Source: Prorocentrum cordatum
Taxonomy: Eukaryota > Sar > Dinophyceae > Prorocentrales > Prorocentraceae
Assembly: GCA_963575745.1 (NCBI GenBank)
Contig: CAUYUJ010003547.1
Coordinates: 432,001 to 496,000, forward strand
Length of the DNA: 64,000 nucleotides
Reading direction: 5' to 3'
The stretch's first letter is position 1; every line of letters starts with the position of its first letter. Shown in pieces: positions 63,901-64,000 of this stretch. The translations under genes were made by a program, and so were the position numbers. The notes beneath the pieces were generated by a model that was given only the letters and a program-made list of their open reading frames with translations, was not told where the DNA came from and did not search any database.

Positions 63901-64000
63901 TGCCAGGACTGTTTCGCGACCCACCACGAGCTGCAACAGCGCGTAGACGACAGCAGGCCGCAGATCGCCGCCATGATCCGCTCCAACGTCATTCGGGAGT
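60926..64000 (+). CDS. Protein kinase with C-terminal 2OG-Fe(II) oxygenase-like domain, multi-exon, 3' end outside the window
   Basis: Exon 1 (60926-about 61210) starts at ATG (MAASGGSGRDRNKVFFYKWG), family unknown, and ends before GTGAGC. Exon 2 (from 61396) has the N-lobe: EGRALSATWARDRATTGLAI then KML (catalytic Lys), LDEVTRR (Glu) and HPRLVRLLDVGLF. Exon 3 (about 61660-61807) has VLNSVLEGLQYMHDRGLIHC then DIKPANILMRG, the catalytic loop with HCD for HRD. Exon 4 (from 62579, after CCCTCTCCGCAG) has VVLGDLGCVEM (DFG as DLG), RTPAYRAVDVFLG and DLDMWSIGCLMAEL, a CMGC-like pattern. Near 62935-62943 the frame moves by one base, then stays open to 64000: LLKAAETCLLWHPGARATIS ends the kinase, and DDGWHTDGGCSLLHAAV (63670-63720) ... 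SFYMGTLSSLEHNVHHHA (63838-63891) gives the H-x-D ... H iron-binding triad. The hinge between exons 2 and 3 is not recognisable. Confidence 0.65.
61894..62205 (+). repeat. CTCGTC/CTC microsatellite within a kinase intron
   Basis: About 310 bp of interrupted CTCGTCGTC, CTCCTCGTC and CTCGTCATC between kinase exons 3 and 4. All plus frames are open, giving poly-Ser, poly-Val/Leu or poly-Arg/Pro translations that are not part of the protein. Confidence 0.9.
62228..62383 (+). repeat. Tandem array of five 29-30-bp palindromes, 32-bp period
   Basis: Units at 62228-62256, 62259-62288, 62291-62319, 62323-62351 and 62355-62383. Each is GGAGCTCTAACAT, a 1-4-nt centre, then the reverse complement ATGTTAGAGCTCC; unit 2 is perfect over 30 bp. 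Degenerate remnants continue to about 62460 (TGTTAGGTCTCACACCGAGT, TTCTAACA). The array lies in the intron before the DLG-containing kinase exon. Confidence 0.92.

Overview
The window is nuclear DNA of a dinoflagellate-type eukaryote. Three things point there: G+C-rich sequence with no bacterial-style operons; short exons separated by large introns full of GAG/CTC or CTCGTC tracts; and very dense, mostly decayed retroelements and tandem repeats. A 13-nt match to the 3' half of the dinoflagellate spliced leader (59486-59498) agrees. The genus cannot be fixed from sequence alone; a large-genome core dinoflagellate such as Prorocentrum is a guess. No rRNA, tRNA, plasmid, phage or CRISPR feature was found.

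Layout. 1-4659: a tyrosine-recombinase (DIRS-order) retrotransposon, cut by the window's left edge. It encodes RT-RNase H, a tyrosine recombinase in an overlapping +1 frame and a C5-cytosine-methyltransferase-like domain, and ends in a split direct repeat. 4660-8661: tandem repeats and microsatellites. 8662-16169: a complete but decayed Ty1/copia element with about 250-bp LTRs and a GGGGG target duplication. 17351-19976: exons of an EF-hand protein. 20470-24790: unassigned GC-rich DNA, then a plus-strand LINE reverse-transcriptase relic. 26510-27690: dispersed CTTGGGGCC-type repeats. 28500-33800: a minus-strand LINE with ORF1, AP-endonuclease and RT, preceded by five 150-bp 5' monomers. 34238-37717: a secreted protein and an acidic proline-rich ShKT-domain protein, with two MITE-like repeats between them. 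38000-39000: more repeats. 39600-43140: two further LINE 3' ends, one on each strand. 44130-46090: two long tandem arrays. 46900-50235: a third minus-strand LINE with a RanBP2-type zinc finger in ORF1. 50236-60920: mostly repeats and unassigned sequence, including a 30-bp palindromic array. 60926-64000 (runs off the right edge): a multi-exon protein-kinase gene whose last exon continues into a 2-oxoglutarate/Fe(II)-oxygenase-like domain.

How it fits together. Only three host loci are well supported: the EF-hand gene, the secreted/ShKT locus and the kinase-oxygenase gene. They lie as islands between transposable elements, and their introns carry the microsatellites and palindromic arrays. The most distinctive items are the DIRS-like element with a cytosine-type methyltransferase and nested recombinase frame, the kinase-oxygenase fusion, and the arrays of short perfect hairpins at 62228-62383 and 50980-51203.
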